Assembly: GCA_028718185.1 (NCBI GenBank)
Contig: JAQUMH010000001.1
Coordinates: forward strand, 901,186-965,185
Source: Elusimicrobiota bacterium
GTDB taxonomy: Bacteria; Elusimicrobiota; UBA8919
Reading direction: 5' to 3'
DNA: 64,000 nt
Numbering within the stretch: the first letter of the stretch is position 1; every line of letters begins with the position of its first letter. Both the position numbers and the translations under genes were made by a program. The notes below the pieces were generated by a model, which was not told the origin of the DNA, made no database searches, and worked only from the letters and a program-made list of their open reading frames with translations. Below are positions 19,155 to 28,181 of this stretch, piece by piece.

Positions 19155-19733
19155 TCACCCCTTGATATATGGTTCTAATTTATCTTTCAATATATTTCTT
19201 ATTCTGCACAACTGGGATTTAACTGCTTTTGTTGAACAATTAAAAATGTCAGATGCTTCGGAATATGAAAGTTTTTCTACTGCTACCATTGTAAACAATG
19301 CCCGGTGCTTCTCCTTTAAAGAAAAAAGAGCATCTTGCAATACTTTGTCAAATTCTTTGTCAGCTAATATTTTTTCCGGTTCATCTCTGCGGTCAGGAGC
19401 GGATAATAACTCTGCATTTTCAATGGAAGACAAATTTTTATTGTTTACTGTTACAGAACCTTTTCTCCTTTTTCGTAAAACCAAAAGACAGGAATTTATC
19501 ACTATTCTATATAACCACGTTTTGAAACTCGCCCTAAAATCAAACTGCCCTAATTTCCGGTAAACCGTAACAAATGTTTCCTGGGTTACATCAGCAGCTT
19601 CCTGTTCGCCAACTATTTTGCAAGAAATATTATATACCATATCTTTATATCTCTGATAAATTTTAGCGAAAGATTCGTTATCATCCGCTAAAAACTTTTT
19701 AATAAGGATTATATCTGTTTCTTCAATATTCAC
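19155..19733 (-). CDS. ECF (RpoE-like) RNA polymerase sigma factor
   Basis: 192 aa with sigma region 2 (DMVYNISCKIVGEQEAADVTQETF, core and -10 binding; ASFKTWLYRIVINSCL) and region 4 (KLSYSEASDIFNCSTKAVKSQLCRIR, the -35-binding helix-turn-helix). It starts with GTG behind AGAAGGAT. First gene of a four-gene operon with its anti-sigma factor; a sigma-E-like promoter lies just upstream, suggesting autoregulation. Confidence 0.93.
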   Translation of the reverse strand: MNIEETDIILIKKFLADDNESFAKIYQRYKDMVYNISCKIVGEQEAADVTQETFVTVYRKLGQFDFRASFKTWLYRIVINSCLLVLRKRRKGSVTVNNKNLSSIENAELLSAPDRRDEPEKILADKEFDKVLQDALFSLKEKHRALFTMVAVEKLSYSEASDIFNCSTKAVKSQLCRIRNILKDKLEPYIKG

Positions 19734-19754
19734 AATTTTTATCCTTCTATCACA

Positions 19755-19782
19755 TTAGATACACAAGCACTAAAAAAGTTCC
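19755..19782 (-). promoter_or_regulatory. Candidate ECF-sigma autoregulatory promoter
   Basis: Minus strand: GGAACTT (19782-19776), 16-nt spacer, TCTAA (19759-19755), matching the known sigma-E-type -35 element and approximating its -10. It lies 22 bp upstream of the GTG start of the sigma-factor gene. Confidence 0.6.
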
Positions 19783-19859
19783 GATTTGAATATTAGTTTT
19801 TTATTAATAAGAATGCTGGCAGGAATATTTTATGTGAAGAGTCCCAATTATCTATTATT

Positions 19860-22169
19860 CTACGATTTCTGAATAATATACCCTTTTATTACATCTTCTT
19901 CGCTGACTTTAATATACCGCTTTTCTTTGCCTATGGATACCGTGTAATTTTCTTTCGTCCTAACCTGATGTTTAGCACCATATGTTGAATAAGGAAATGT
20001 TAGTTCAAAATTACCCATGCTGTCACTTTTAGTTTTATATGTATAAACGAATTCTCTATCAATATTGGTAATTACAGGAATACTGATTTTAATTTCTGTA
20101 TTTGAAGTTGTATTACCATAATAACAAGCCCCTTTAACATATTCAAAGACTTTCTCCCTGGCGGTTCTAACATTGATACCGGAACATGGAAACTCTATAT
20201 ATTCCGCTGTTTCAAAAAGAAGCCGATAATGTCTTAATTCTTCAATTCCCATACCAAGAAAACTACTATAAGACCCATCAAACAAATGAAGCCTTATAGT
20301 TAAATAAGATGAAAATTCCTCATTAGAAATATTTAATTGATATCCCTTGGGAGTAAGAATACTATCCTTTACCAAAGAGTGATTATCCATTTCTCTCAAC
20401 CATTTAAGCACCATTGTCGGATCGGAAGTTATGCAGTAACGAAAGTTGTTTTCTTCCATAATTTTATTTGCTTCTTTTTCGTTCCGGGCAAGATAAAATT
20501 TTATCATTTTTTCAATACCCTGACCGTAGGGATTTACCGCAGCCGGTCTCTCTGAAACATATTCTATAAAATGACCCCATGACCAGAGACACATAATACC
20601 ATATTCCGGTTTTTTTACCGGGTTATTATAGAACGAAGTTACCGGAGTATTATCTTTTATCCAGCTAAGAAGCTCATATTCACTTGGAGAAAGCGTTGGT
20701 CTTTCAGACACAATTTTATTTTTCAGCAATTTTGAGTTGCTATAAAGCAAAATAAGAATTACAACATAAGATATATGTTTGGGTTTGAGAAATGGGGCTA
20801 AACTTATTTTTCTTTTTTCCAATTCTTCATAAAGAAGGTAAAATGTATATGCCGAAAACAAAGAAACACAGGCACCGAAATTATATGAATACCGGATTAC
20901 TTTAAAAGCTATAATTCCAAACGTTACTGTCCAAATCATAACAAAAATACTAACAGGATAATCCTTTTCTCTTTTAATTGTCACAATAGTAAAAACAAAC
21001 AGTCCTACCGGCATAATGAAAAATCCCCAAGTAAGCATTTCAATTACAGTGTAAAGATTAAATTTGCCATTAACATACAGAAGTGGTTTATTTTCGGAAA
21101 TAATTTCAAGCCATTCCGGCGAATAAGCACCTCTTTTGGCAAGAAAATTTAATCCTTCGATAAATTGATTCTTTATTTCAGGAAAGAATAGGGAACATAA
21201 AACAATAAATATGCAGTAAACTATAGTCACACCAAACAACAAATGGATATTTTTCAATTTTGAGAAAATCTTAATTTTAAAACTTATGAATGCAATTAAA
21301 AAGAAGGTAATTGAAAATATTAATAAATAAATCTGGAACAACGAAAGTGCTTTAAAACTGACCATTCCCTGTCTCCCCCACCAGGAAGTAAGGCAGGGAT
21401 AAAGCAGAAAAATCAGTGTCGACATAAGAACCGCAAAATACGCTTTCAAATGTTTAAGAATTTCGCTTCCTGACACTGTGTAAAGTGATAAATACATTGT
21501 CAAAAGTACCGATCCCAAGTATATTGTTGCTCCTGTCCAAACCGTGTAAGAAAACCAGATACCGGCACCCGTAAGAACCGACCAGAGATAGAACCGGCGG
21601 GATGATGAGAATTTTGTAATTAATGATAATTCAAGAGATTTGAGAAGTTTAATAAAAAACCAATACATCAAAAGAGTAGAAAATGTTTCGGCAACATGGT
21701 GATCGACTCTTCCTAACTTGCTATAAAAAATATGAACCGGTTGTAATGCCATAAATAAAGCAGCTAATATCCCGCAGGTATTATTGAAAAGTATTTTTCC
21801 TATCATCCAGACAAGGATAATACTTGCCGCACCAACAAGCGGAGGAAAATAACAGGCTATTCTTTCAGCAAGTTCTTTTGCAGGTTTACCTAAACTCAAA
21901 ATCCAAACAAAAGCGGCAGTCATCTTATCAAAACCATCTGGCCAGATACTGACATTACCTTCAGGATAATTAAGATAATAATCAAATTTAACCATATTAA
22001 AATTGTTTTGAAGCATATTCATTATTCTACGCATGTGATAATAGGAATCGGGATCATAAAATATTACTTTTCCTTTATAAAAAGTAGCACTAATAAATGG
22101 AATTACCCGCACAGCAAAAGCAAGTAAAAATATTCCTAATATTATCAAAACCAATTTTTTATTTTTCAT
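19860..22169 (-). CDS. STT3/PglB-type oligosaccharyltransferase
   Basis: 769-aa polytopic membrane protein. All main STT3 motifs can be placed: DPDSYYH in the first external loop (D39, D41), RVDHHVAE (155-161), SEN with E359 in the position of the EL5 glutamate, an arginine in AFKVIRYSY (R426), and WSWGHFIEY (529-537) in place of WWDYG. The ~240-aa C-terminal domain is extracytoplasmic. STT3 enzymes transfer lipid-linked glycan to asparagine in N-x-S/T sequons, here predicted at the periplasmic face. Single gene with no adjacent pgl genes, so the glycan donor is unknown. Confidence 0.82.
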   Translation of the reverse strand: MKNKKLVLIILGIFLLAFAVRVIPFISATFYKGKVIFYDPDSYYHMRRIMNMLQNNFNMVKFDYYLNYPEGNVSIWPDGFDKMTAAFVWILSLGKPAKELAERIACYFPPLVGAASIILVWMIGKILFNNTCGILAALFMALQPVHIFYSKLGRVDHHVAETFSTLLMYWFFIKLLKSLELSLITKFSSSRRFYLWSVLTGAGIWFSYTVWTGATIYLGSVLLTMYLSLYTVSGSEILKHLKAYFAVLMSTLIFLLYPCLTSWWGRQGMVSFKALSLFQIYLLIFSITFFLIAFISFKIKIFSKLKNIHLLFGVTIVYCIFIVLCSLFFPEIKNQFIEGLNFLAKRGAYSPEWLEIISENKPLLYVNGKFNLYTVIEMLTWGFFIMPVGLFVFTIVTIKREKDYPVSIFVMIWTVTFGIIAFKVIRYSYNFGACVSLFSAYTFYLLYEELEKRKISLAPFLKPKHISYVVILILLYSNSKLLKNKIVSERPTLSPSEYELLSWIKDNTPVTSFYNNPVKKPEYGIMCLWSWGHFIEYVSERPAAVNPYGQGIEKMIKFYLARNEKEANKIMEENNFRYCITSDPTMVLKWLREMDNHSLVKDSILTPKGYQLNISNEEFSSYLTIRLHLFDGSYSSFLGMGIEELRHYRLLFETAEYIEFPCSGINVRTAREKVFEYVKGACYYGNTTSNTEIKISIPVITNIDREFVYTYKTKSDSMGNFELTFPYSTYGAKHQVRTKENYTVSIGKEKRYIKVSEEDVIKGYIIQKS

Positions 22170-22310
22170 TTTTATCAGGTATTTTATTAAAAGTTATAAT
22201 AATCCGAGCTATACCAAAAACACTCTTATTCTTACAATAACCGATATTATTATATTAAGTTTTTTTCAAAACAAATCTCAGTAGTTAGGATATTTTATAG
22301 AAATTAGCAG

Positions 22311-23213
22311 CTATTTTCTCACTAAAAAATAATATAAAAGGGGTAACATAATTTCATGGTGTCCGATAAAATAAAAACCGGTGCCACCGGTAGGCCTTGA
22401 AACAATATTTTCTGCTGCACGATACTGGTAGTTCATATCAAAATTTGCAGCTGTAAAATTTTTTACTTTGCAGCCAAGATTCCTGGAAAGGTTTAATGCT
22501 TTAAGAAAAACTTCGGGAAGTATTACAGCAGAACCGAAATTCAAAACAACACCTCCGTCAAGTTTTGAAATAACTTCTGTAAGTTTTATAAAATCGCCAT
22601 GAGATGTCTTTCCCCAGCTTGCCCCGCTACATTCCGGATGCTGGTAAATTATATCCGTTCCAATAGCTACATGAACCGTTGCCGGAACTTTTAAATTATA
22701 AGCATTGGCAAAAATACTTTCTTTGGAATGTTTTAACTTTTTGCCATTAATCATTTTCCCTATTATTTCGCCTAATCCAATATTTTTTTCAGCACCGGTT
22801 TCTACTGCTTCGTTAATATATTTTCCTGTCTCGTATGCCATACCGAATCTGCCATTTTTTAATTGTTCCGCAACATCTTCCGATGTTTTCCCGCAATATG
22901 CAAGCTCAAAATCGTGGATAACTGAAGCCCCGTTTGTGGCAATTGCTGTGATAATGTTTTTTTTCATTAACTCAACTATCAGACCGGAAAGCCCGCATTT
23001 TATTATATGTGCTCCAAACATAAAAATTACAGGTTTTTTATTTTTCCTTGCAATAATAATTTGTTCAACAAGTCTTTTTAAATTCTTTCCGGCTAAAATA
23101 TCCGGAATTAATCCTAATAAATCTTTTTTGTCTGGATTGGAAAACGAACTTATGCTGACTTTACTTGCTCTTTTACCCAAAGAGTATCTTTTAACTTTTT
23201 TAATGTCTATCAT
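22311..23213 (-). CDS. Deoxyhypusine synthase-like protein
   Basis: Start chosen at the ATG at 23213, preceded by GGAGG; a GTG four codons earlier overlaps that RBS. 300 aa. IATNGASVIHDFELA resembles the NAD-binding region of deoxyhypusine synthase, and ASWGK (K202) matches the SWGK segment that carries the catalytic lysine in the eukaryotic enzyme. Bacterial members may act on polyamines (homospermidine synthase-like) rather than on an eIF5A lysine. Last gene of the LPS operon; function there unknown. Confidence 0.6.
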   Translation of the reverse strand: MIDIKKVKRYSLGKRASKVSISSFSNPDKKDLLGLIPDILAGKNLKRLVEQIIIARKNKKPVIFMFGAHIIKCGLSGLIVELMKKNIITAIATNGASVIHDFELAYCGKTSEDVAEQLKNGRFGMAYETGKYINEAVETGAEKNIGLGEIIGKMINGKKLKHSKESIFANAYNLKVPATVHVAIGTDIIYQHPECSGASWGKTSHGDFIKLTEVISKLDGGVVLNFGSAVILPEVFLKALNLSRNLGCKVKNFTAANFDMNYQYRAAENIVSRPTGGTGFYFIGHHEIMLPLLYYFLVRK

Positions 23214-23227
23214 TTTATCCTCCACAA

Positions 23228-24004
23228 TTAGTGTGTATCCACCGGCATTTCCCTTAATTCTGCGACAATTGAACCAACAGAAATTTCAGATTTCATCTTA
23301 ACGGGTATGTGTTTTTCATCATCAGTGAGCCATATTTTTATTTCTCCCTTTTGCCTGAAAATCCCGGCATCCTGAAGGTTCGGCTTCACCACAATTGTTT
23401 TATATTTTTTACCGTTAACTTTTACAGTTTTTTTATCACATATCTTTATTACCATTTTATAATTTTTCTTGCGAGAGTTTACATTCGCCGTTAAAATCTC
23501 ACTTTGTTTTAATTCTTGAAGCCTAACCCAGTAAAACGCACCTAAAACATCTAAAACGTTTTCCGGAATACTAAAACTTTCACCTTTGTTGTTTACTGCT
23601 AAATGTTTCTGCTGGTCGTATTCTGTTCTTCTATTGAACTTATGTTTGCCTTCATTTATATTCTGTTCAAAAACAAGTGAGTAAAAATTTTCAACATCAA
23701 TCCGTGATTCATTTGTATCACGAACTTTACAGAAAGTATCAAAAAATGGTGCAGATTTCGCTTCCGAGTAAATATGGTATGCTTTTCTACCATTATAATC
23801 TTCTATACCTTTTATTTCAAGAGTCCCATAACCAACTTTTATGAATTTCCAATAAACATCAAAAACAAGTTTTTCAGCATTTGGAAGCTTTTTTGTTTCT
23901 GCAAATGCAAATTGCTGCAAACTTCCCTGATTAACAATAATCCAGGAAAGTAGAAAAAATAATTTAACTTTGTTTAATAATCCATTCCGCCGCATCTGAA
24001 ACAT
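23228..24004 (-). CDS. DUF3108 periplasmic protein
   Basis: 258 aa with a signal peptide (LFFLLSWIIVNQGSLQQFAFA). The mature part carries the DUF3108 pattern: EKLVFDVYWKFIKVGYGTL, then AYHIYSEAKSAPFFDTF and NRRTEYD, and a C-terminal beta-rich region with IKIWLTDDEKHIPVKMK. The fold is LolA-like by family knowledge; role in LPS or lipid handling is inferred. The start overlaps the upstream fusion gene by about 40 bp and is uncertain; the ATG at 23995 is an alternative. Confidence 0.75.
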   Translation of the reverse strand: MFQMRRNGLLNKVKLFFLLSWIIVNQGSLQQFAFAETKKLPNAEKLVFDVYWKFIKVGYGTLEIKGIEDYNGRKAYHIYSEAKSAPFFDTFCKVRDTNESRIDVENFYSLVFEQNINEGKHKFNRRTEYDQQKHLAVNNKGESFSIPENVLDVLGAFYWVRLQELKQSEILTANVNSRKKNYKMVIKICDKKTVKVNGKKYKTIVVKPNLQDAGIFRQKGEIKIWLTDDEKHIPVKMKSEISVGSIVAELREMPVDTH

Positions 24005-25643
24005 CCTTTGCTATATAGTCAGCACCCTCAACTTTTTTACAGTCACCTGTTAAAACAAAAATACTTTTAGCGCCTATGTTTTTCGCTAGATTAATATCAG
24101 ACTGTGCGTCGCCGACAACATAAGAGTATTTTAAATCAATATTAAAATCCTTTTTTGCCTGTATAATCATTCCCTTCTCCGGCTTTCTACAAGCACATTT
24201 ATCATCAGGTTTATGCGGACAGAAATATATATAATTTACCAAAGCACCTTTTTCCTTAAGAGTTTCTACTATGGTTTTATTCATCTTGCAAACATCGCTT
24301 CTTTTTGAATATCCTCTCGCAATACCGGATTGATTAGTAACAACAAAATTTTTAAACCCGGCATCATTAAGCAATTTTATGGCAGGAAATGACTTTTCAA
24401 AAACTTTGAGCTTTTTAATATCCGCAGAATAGTGTGTATCTTCAATTATCGTTCCATCCCTATCCAGAAAAACAGCCCGGCTTTTATAAAATGTCAATGC
24501 CATTAAAAACCACATCATCATTTGAATTTCGGAGTCACCATATGAATATTCCGTTATGCCCGACAATAAAAACCCAATAATCCCAAATAAACAAACAATA
24601 AGAAAACTCTTTTCATCATCATTTGTATATATTGCTTTCTTTATCCCATAATAAAAATAAACTCCAAATATATATAAAAAAGCGATTAAACCAATTATAC
24701 CTCTTTCAACAAGTATATGTACAAAATTACTATGTAGATGAGAAAGTAAATAATAATCTTTTGATAAACCTAATTTTTCGTAATATTGCGGGTAAATTCT
24801 TTTTATATTTTTTAAGCCTACTCCCAATAAAGGATAATCTTTGAAAATCTCAAAAGATGTTTTCCACATATTAGTTCGAACCGGATCATTAAGATAAGTT
24901 GCTCTACTGATAATATTCCTGCGTCCTGTTAAATATATTCCGGAAAATATTGATATAATTAAACCAATAACAAAAATATAAACGAGATTTTTTAATTGTT
25001 TCTTTCTAATATATAGTAAAATTGCCAAAATAATCACTGATGAAATCCAAACCATCCGCGCAAAACTAAAAATTATTCCTAAAAATATAAATATAATCAA
25101 AAGATAGGAAATATACTTTCTCTTACCATGTAATAAAGTATATATAGAAATCGGCAATGCCATAAGAAGACCTTCTGCATATGTTAGCGGCCAAGACCGC
25201 GTTCCATGAACACGACCGTCAATCATACCAAAAATATAAGCACCGGAAAAACTTTTTCCTGTAACATATTGTATTACACCTAATAATCCCATAATAGAAG
25301 ATGAAATTATAAATACAAATACAATTTTCTTAGCATGTTCATAGTTTTTTATATTAGATGAAACAAGAAAAAATATAAAAAACAACATTTCCGAATTTAA
25401 ACCTGTTAAACTTTTTGTAAAATTAAGTCCAAATATAGATGAAATTACCGTAGAAAAGAAAAATATTAAAATTGGAACTGTCACCGGTGTTGAAATATCT
25501 TCGGATTTTTTTAATATTATCTTTATAATCCAGACCAAAAACAATAAAATCCAGACAATATTTACTGCCGCAATAGATATGGGCATTACAAAAGCAAGAA
25601 CAAAAAGTCCGTAATATAAAGTTAAATCAAGTTTTTTTAGCAA
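23964..25643 (-). CDS. Fusion: O-antigen ligase/polymerase (Wzy_C) + GmhB phosphatase
   Basis: 559 aa in one uninterrupted frame. Residues 1-385 are a polytopic membrane protein of the WaaL/Wzy type, with the conserved periplasmic SHLHSNFVHILVERG (H302, H304) and PLLGVGLKN. Residues 388-559 are a complete GmhB-type HAD phosphatase: FLDRDGTI (D394, D396), VVTNQSG, the zinc segment CPHKPDDKCACRKP and GDAQSDINLA. GmhB makes heptose 1-phosphate for ADP-heptose; the ligase joins glycan to lipid A-core. The TTG start is preceded by GGAGG and overlaps lpxK by 17 bp. Confidence 0.85.
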   Translation of the reverse strand: MLKKLDLTLYYGLFVLAFVMPISIAAVNIVWILLFLVWIIKIILKKSEDISTPVTVPILIFFFSTVISSIFGLNFTKSLTGLNSEMLFFIFFLVSSNIKNYEHAKKIVFVFIISSSIMGLLGVIQYVTGKSFSGAYIFGMIDGRVHGTRSWPLTYAEGLLMALPISIYTLLHGKRKYISYLLIIFIFLGIIFSFARMVWISSVIILAILLYIRKKQLKNLVYIFVIGLIISIFSGIYLTGRRNIISRATYLNDPVRTNMWKTSFEIFKDYPLLGVGLKNIKRIYPQYYEKLGLSKDYYLLSHLHSNFVHILVERGIIGLIAFLYIFGVYFYYGIKKAIYTNDDEKSFLIVCLFGIIGFLLSGITEYSYGDSEIQMMMWFLMALTFYKSRAVFLDRDGTIIEDTHYSADIKKLKVFEKSFPAIKLLNDAGFKNFVVTNQSGIARGYSKRSDVCKMNKTIVETLKEKGALVNYIYFCPHKPDDKCACRKPEKGMIIQAKKDFNIDLKYSYVVGDAQSDINLAKNIGAKSIFVLTGDCKKVEGADYIAKDVSDAAEWIIKQS

Positions 25644-26649
25644 GTGAATCCTCCAAATATTTTTTTATTTCTTTTTTTTCCTGTATTTCAATTTTTACAT
25701 CAAGAATATAATAAGGAAATTCTTCCGGAAGGCGGGTTGCATCTTTTGAAGTTGTAATAACGACTGCCTGAAATTCTGCCGCATTATCATAAAACTTTTT
25801 AATATCTTTACTTTTAAAAAAATAGTGATCGGGATACTTTCTATGATCCAATAGATTCATTCCAATTTCCTTTATTGTACTTTCAAAATCTTCCGGTATC
25901 GCTATACCGGAAATTGCAATAACATTTCTTCCTTTTAGTGATGAAACATCAACATCGCTGCCATTTTTATTAAGAATTCTTTTTTTAAAAAAAGCATGGA
26001 AAATTGGTGATTTGCTGTTGTACTTTCTGATGGTTTCTTCTATGCGCTGAATATTTTCACCGGGAACCTTATCGCATCTTGTTATAATAAAAGCTGAAGC
26101 GCGTGATATATTCTTCAACGGTTCCCTTAAATATCCTGCAGGTAAAAGTCTAAAGTCACCATATGGATTCAGAGCATTCACGCAAACAATGTCAATATCC
26201 CTGTAAAGATTTAAGTGCTGGAATCCATCGTCCAAAATTATTATATCACTATTAAATTTATCAACTGCCAGCAACCCCGCCCTGTGCCTGTCTTTATCAA
26301 CTATTACCGGAACATTTTCAAGTGACCTGGCAATTAGATGAGGTTCATCACCTGCAATTTTAGGACCATAATATATTTTTTTACCGTCAGTAACAATTTT
26401 TGATGTTCCCGTTTTAGTTTTTGATTTATACCCTCTTGAAACCACACTAACGTTTCTCTGTAAATTTTTTAAAAGATTTGCCAAAAAAATTACAGTCGGC
26501 GTCTTTCCTGTTCCTCCGACAGTAATATTACCGACAGATATCACGTTACAGGGTAATTTTTTTTGCTTTGCTTTTTTTATCTTTTGTGAAATATTAAAAA
26601 TTAAAAGATATAAAAAAGAAAACGGATAAAGAATTTTTAATGGTTTCAT
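25627..26649 (-). CDS. lpxK: Tetraacyldisaccharide 4'-kinase
   Basis: 340 aa. It phosphorylates the 4' position of tetraacyldisaccharide 1-phosphate to make lipid IVA at the inner membrane. The hydrophobic N-terminus is followed by the Walker A GGTGKTPT (45-52), the RGYKSK motif, GDEPHLIARS and DDGFQHLNLYRDIDIV, all diagnostic of LpxK. It lies in the middle of the LPS operon and establishes that the cell makes lipid A. Confidence 0.95.
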   Translation of the reverse strand: MKPLKILYPFSFLYLLIFNISQKIKKAKQKKLPCNVISVGNITVGGTGKTPTVIFLANLLKNLQRNVSVVSRGYKSKTKTGTSKIVTDGKKIYYGPKIAGDEPHLIARSLENVPVIVDKDRHRAGLLAVDKFNSDIIILDDGFQHLNLYRDIDIVCVNALNPYGDFRLLPAGYLREPLKNISRASAFIITRCDKVPGENIQRIEETIRKYNSKSPIFHAFFKKRILNKNGSDVDVSSLKGRNVIAISGIAIPEDFESTIKEIGMNLLDHRKYPDHYFFKSKDIKKFYDNAAEFQAVVITTSKDATRLPEEFPYYILDVKIEIQEKKEIKKYLEDSLAKKT

Positions 26650-26699
26650 AACTTCAAATTAATGCCGACTCCGCCACTAATACTTTGACGGATCTGCAA

Positions 26700-27689
26700 T
26701 TATATCAACATTGTAGTGGCAGAGCTTGCTCTGCCTACATTTTCCAGATTGTTATATAATGACTTATCAAAACAACTAAATAATTTTTCTGCAACTTCAT
26801 CAACAGATAGACTGTCAAGCTGTCCTTGTATATATTTATGAATATTATCGTTTGGATAGGTCCAGCTAACTGGATTAGTTTTTAATCCATAAATTATAAA
26901 TGATGGCGTGTTTTGACTCACTGCAATGTGTGCCGGTGCAGATGAAGTTCCAATATGCAACTTACAACTTTTAATAAGCGCTGCTAAATCAAGGATGTTA
27001 AAATCATCACAGAGCAAGTGTTTCTTTTTACATAATGACATTGCACTTTGGACATAATCAAGTTCTCCGGGTCCCCATATAAAAATAACTTTTGCATTTA
27101 ATTTATCTGCAACTAAATCAGCCAGTTGAGCAAATTTCTCCTTTGACCATTGCCTATATGTACGACGATTGGTTATATCAAAAGTAATTAGAAAATCCTG
27201 ATTAGAAATATTATTTTTATTAAAATAACTTAAAACTTTTTTCTCGTTTTCTGCACCAAAGGATAAATCCAATGCAGTGTTTTCATATTTTATTCCAAAT
27301 GTTTCCAGTATCTGGAGACGGTCAAAAACAGTATAACCCTTGTTAACATACTTTGGCATAATATTATAACACCAAAAACCCCACGGTCTATAAAAAGCAA
27401 CCCGTTTATCGGCTCCCGATAAAAGAGTATAATAACCTGTAATCGCTGAATTCATAAAATCAATTACTATATCAAACTTTCGTTCTTTTATATTTTTTAA
27501 GGTATTTTTATCCAATAAAATTACACCGGAAATATACGGATTATATTTCAAAATTATTTCAGATGATTTTTGAGTTAAAAAGTATATTTTACTTTCCGGT
27601 TTACTTTTCTTTAATGCTCTTATAAGCGGTGTAGTAAGTAATACATCCCCGATTGCTCTTAGAACAATAATCAAAATTTTCTCAGTCAT
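26700..27689 (-). CDS. Glycosyltransferase family 9 (heptosyltransferase-like)
   Basis: 329 aa. GT9 features: the N-terminal ILIIVLRAIGDVLLTTPLIRALKK and the donor-site segment SCKLHIGTSSAPAHIAVSQNTPSFIIYG. It probably adds ADP-heptose or a related sugar to the LPS core. Its ATG overlaps the stop of the DUF4254 fragment. Oddity: the last 13 codons (NVGRASSATTMLI) are encoded by a palindromic repeat, so the natural C-terminus was probably replaced or extended by insertion. Confidence 0.88.
   Translation of the reverse strand: MTEKILIIVLRAIGDVLLTTPLIRALKKSKPESKIYFLTQKSSEIILKYNPYISGVILLDKNTLKNIKERKFDIVIDFMNSAITGYYTLLSGADKRVAFYRPWGFWCYNIMPKYVNKGYTVFDRLQILETFGIKYENTALDLSFGAENEKKVLSYFNKNNISNQDFLITFDITNRRTYRQWSKEKFAQLADLVADKLNAKVIFIWGPGELDYVQSAMSLCKKKHLLCDDFNILDLAALIKSCKLHIGTSSAPAHIAVSQNTPSFIIYGLKTNPVSWTYPNDNIHKYIQGQLDSLSVDEVAEKLFSCFDKSLYNNLENVGRASSATTMLI
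26711..26739. repeat. Palindromic hairpin element inside a coding end
   Basis: TTGTAGTG, GCAGAGC (26719-26725), loop TT, GCTCTGC (26728-26734), CTACA. It is a member of the same hairpin family as those at 9236 and 36539, and it lies within the last codons of the GT9 gene. Confidence 0.75.
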
Positions 27690-27955
27690 TTTTTTACCCG
27701 ATATTTTGGGTCATTATACATTTTGAACTGGCGATATATTTTTAATTTTGTCTTTCCGGATTTTACGTTCTCGAATAAATCGGACAACTCAATTTCAAGA
27801 TCCTTTTTCTGTTTTTGCATAATTTTTATTCTCTGGGCGGCTTCTTTCTTATGCTGATTATCCGCATCAGTGCGTTCTAACTGCCGGTTCATATAAAATA
27901 TCTTCAGCTGAATTATGCTTAATTTATCTACTAAACTTCCTATGGTTTCTGCCAT
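27686..27955 (-). CDS. C-terminal half of a split DUF4254 protein
   Basis: 89 aa: [20 protein letters not shown] followed by a helical stretch and [14 protein letters not shown], matching the second half of DUF4254 proteins, which usually accompany GT9 genes. An AAGGAG lies before this ATG, inside the upstream frame, so separate translation is plausible. Otherwise it is one gene broken by a frameshift. Confidence 0.7.
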   Translation of the reverse strand: MAETIGSLVDKLSIIQLKIFYMNRQLERTDADNQHKKEAAQRIKIMQKQKKDLEIELSDLFENVKSGKTKLKIYRQFKMYNDPKYRVKK

Positions 27956-28181
27956 TATTTAATCTCCTTAAAACTACTTCATCTATTCTTTCAATAAGGT
28001 CATTCCGCTTCTGGTTAAATTTATCAATGTTTCTTTTCGCCTTAAATACTGTTTGTACATCGGGCAAACGGGCTTTATCTTCTTCATGCCACAGAAATAT
28101 ATTGACTTCCGAAAGTTCGCTTACTAATTTTCCCAAATTAGCATCTACTGAAAAAATACTTTTTTTACTATTTCTTTTCAT
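27924..28181 (-). CDS. N-terminal half of a split DUF4254 protein
   Basis: 85 aa with [14 protein letters not shown] and [19 protein letters not shown], matching the first half of DUF4254. The frame ends shortly after the second half has begun in another frame; the two overlap by 32 bp. AAAGGAG precedes the ATG, and the start overlaps the GT2 stop by 14 bp. Together the halves approach the usual family length (about 200 aa by memory). Confidence 0.7.
   Translation of the reverse strand: MKRNSKKSIFSVDANLGKLVSELSEVNIFLWHEEDKARLPDVQTVFKAKRNIDKFNQKRNDLIERIDEVVLRRLNNGRNHRKFSR

Noticed and set aside
22705-23301. 198-codon plus-strand frame
   Set aside because: Lies antisense to the deoxyhypusine synthase-like gene and looks like its hydrophobic mirror; no RBS or homology signal.
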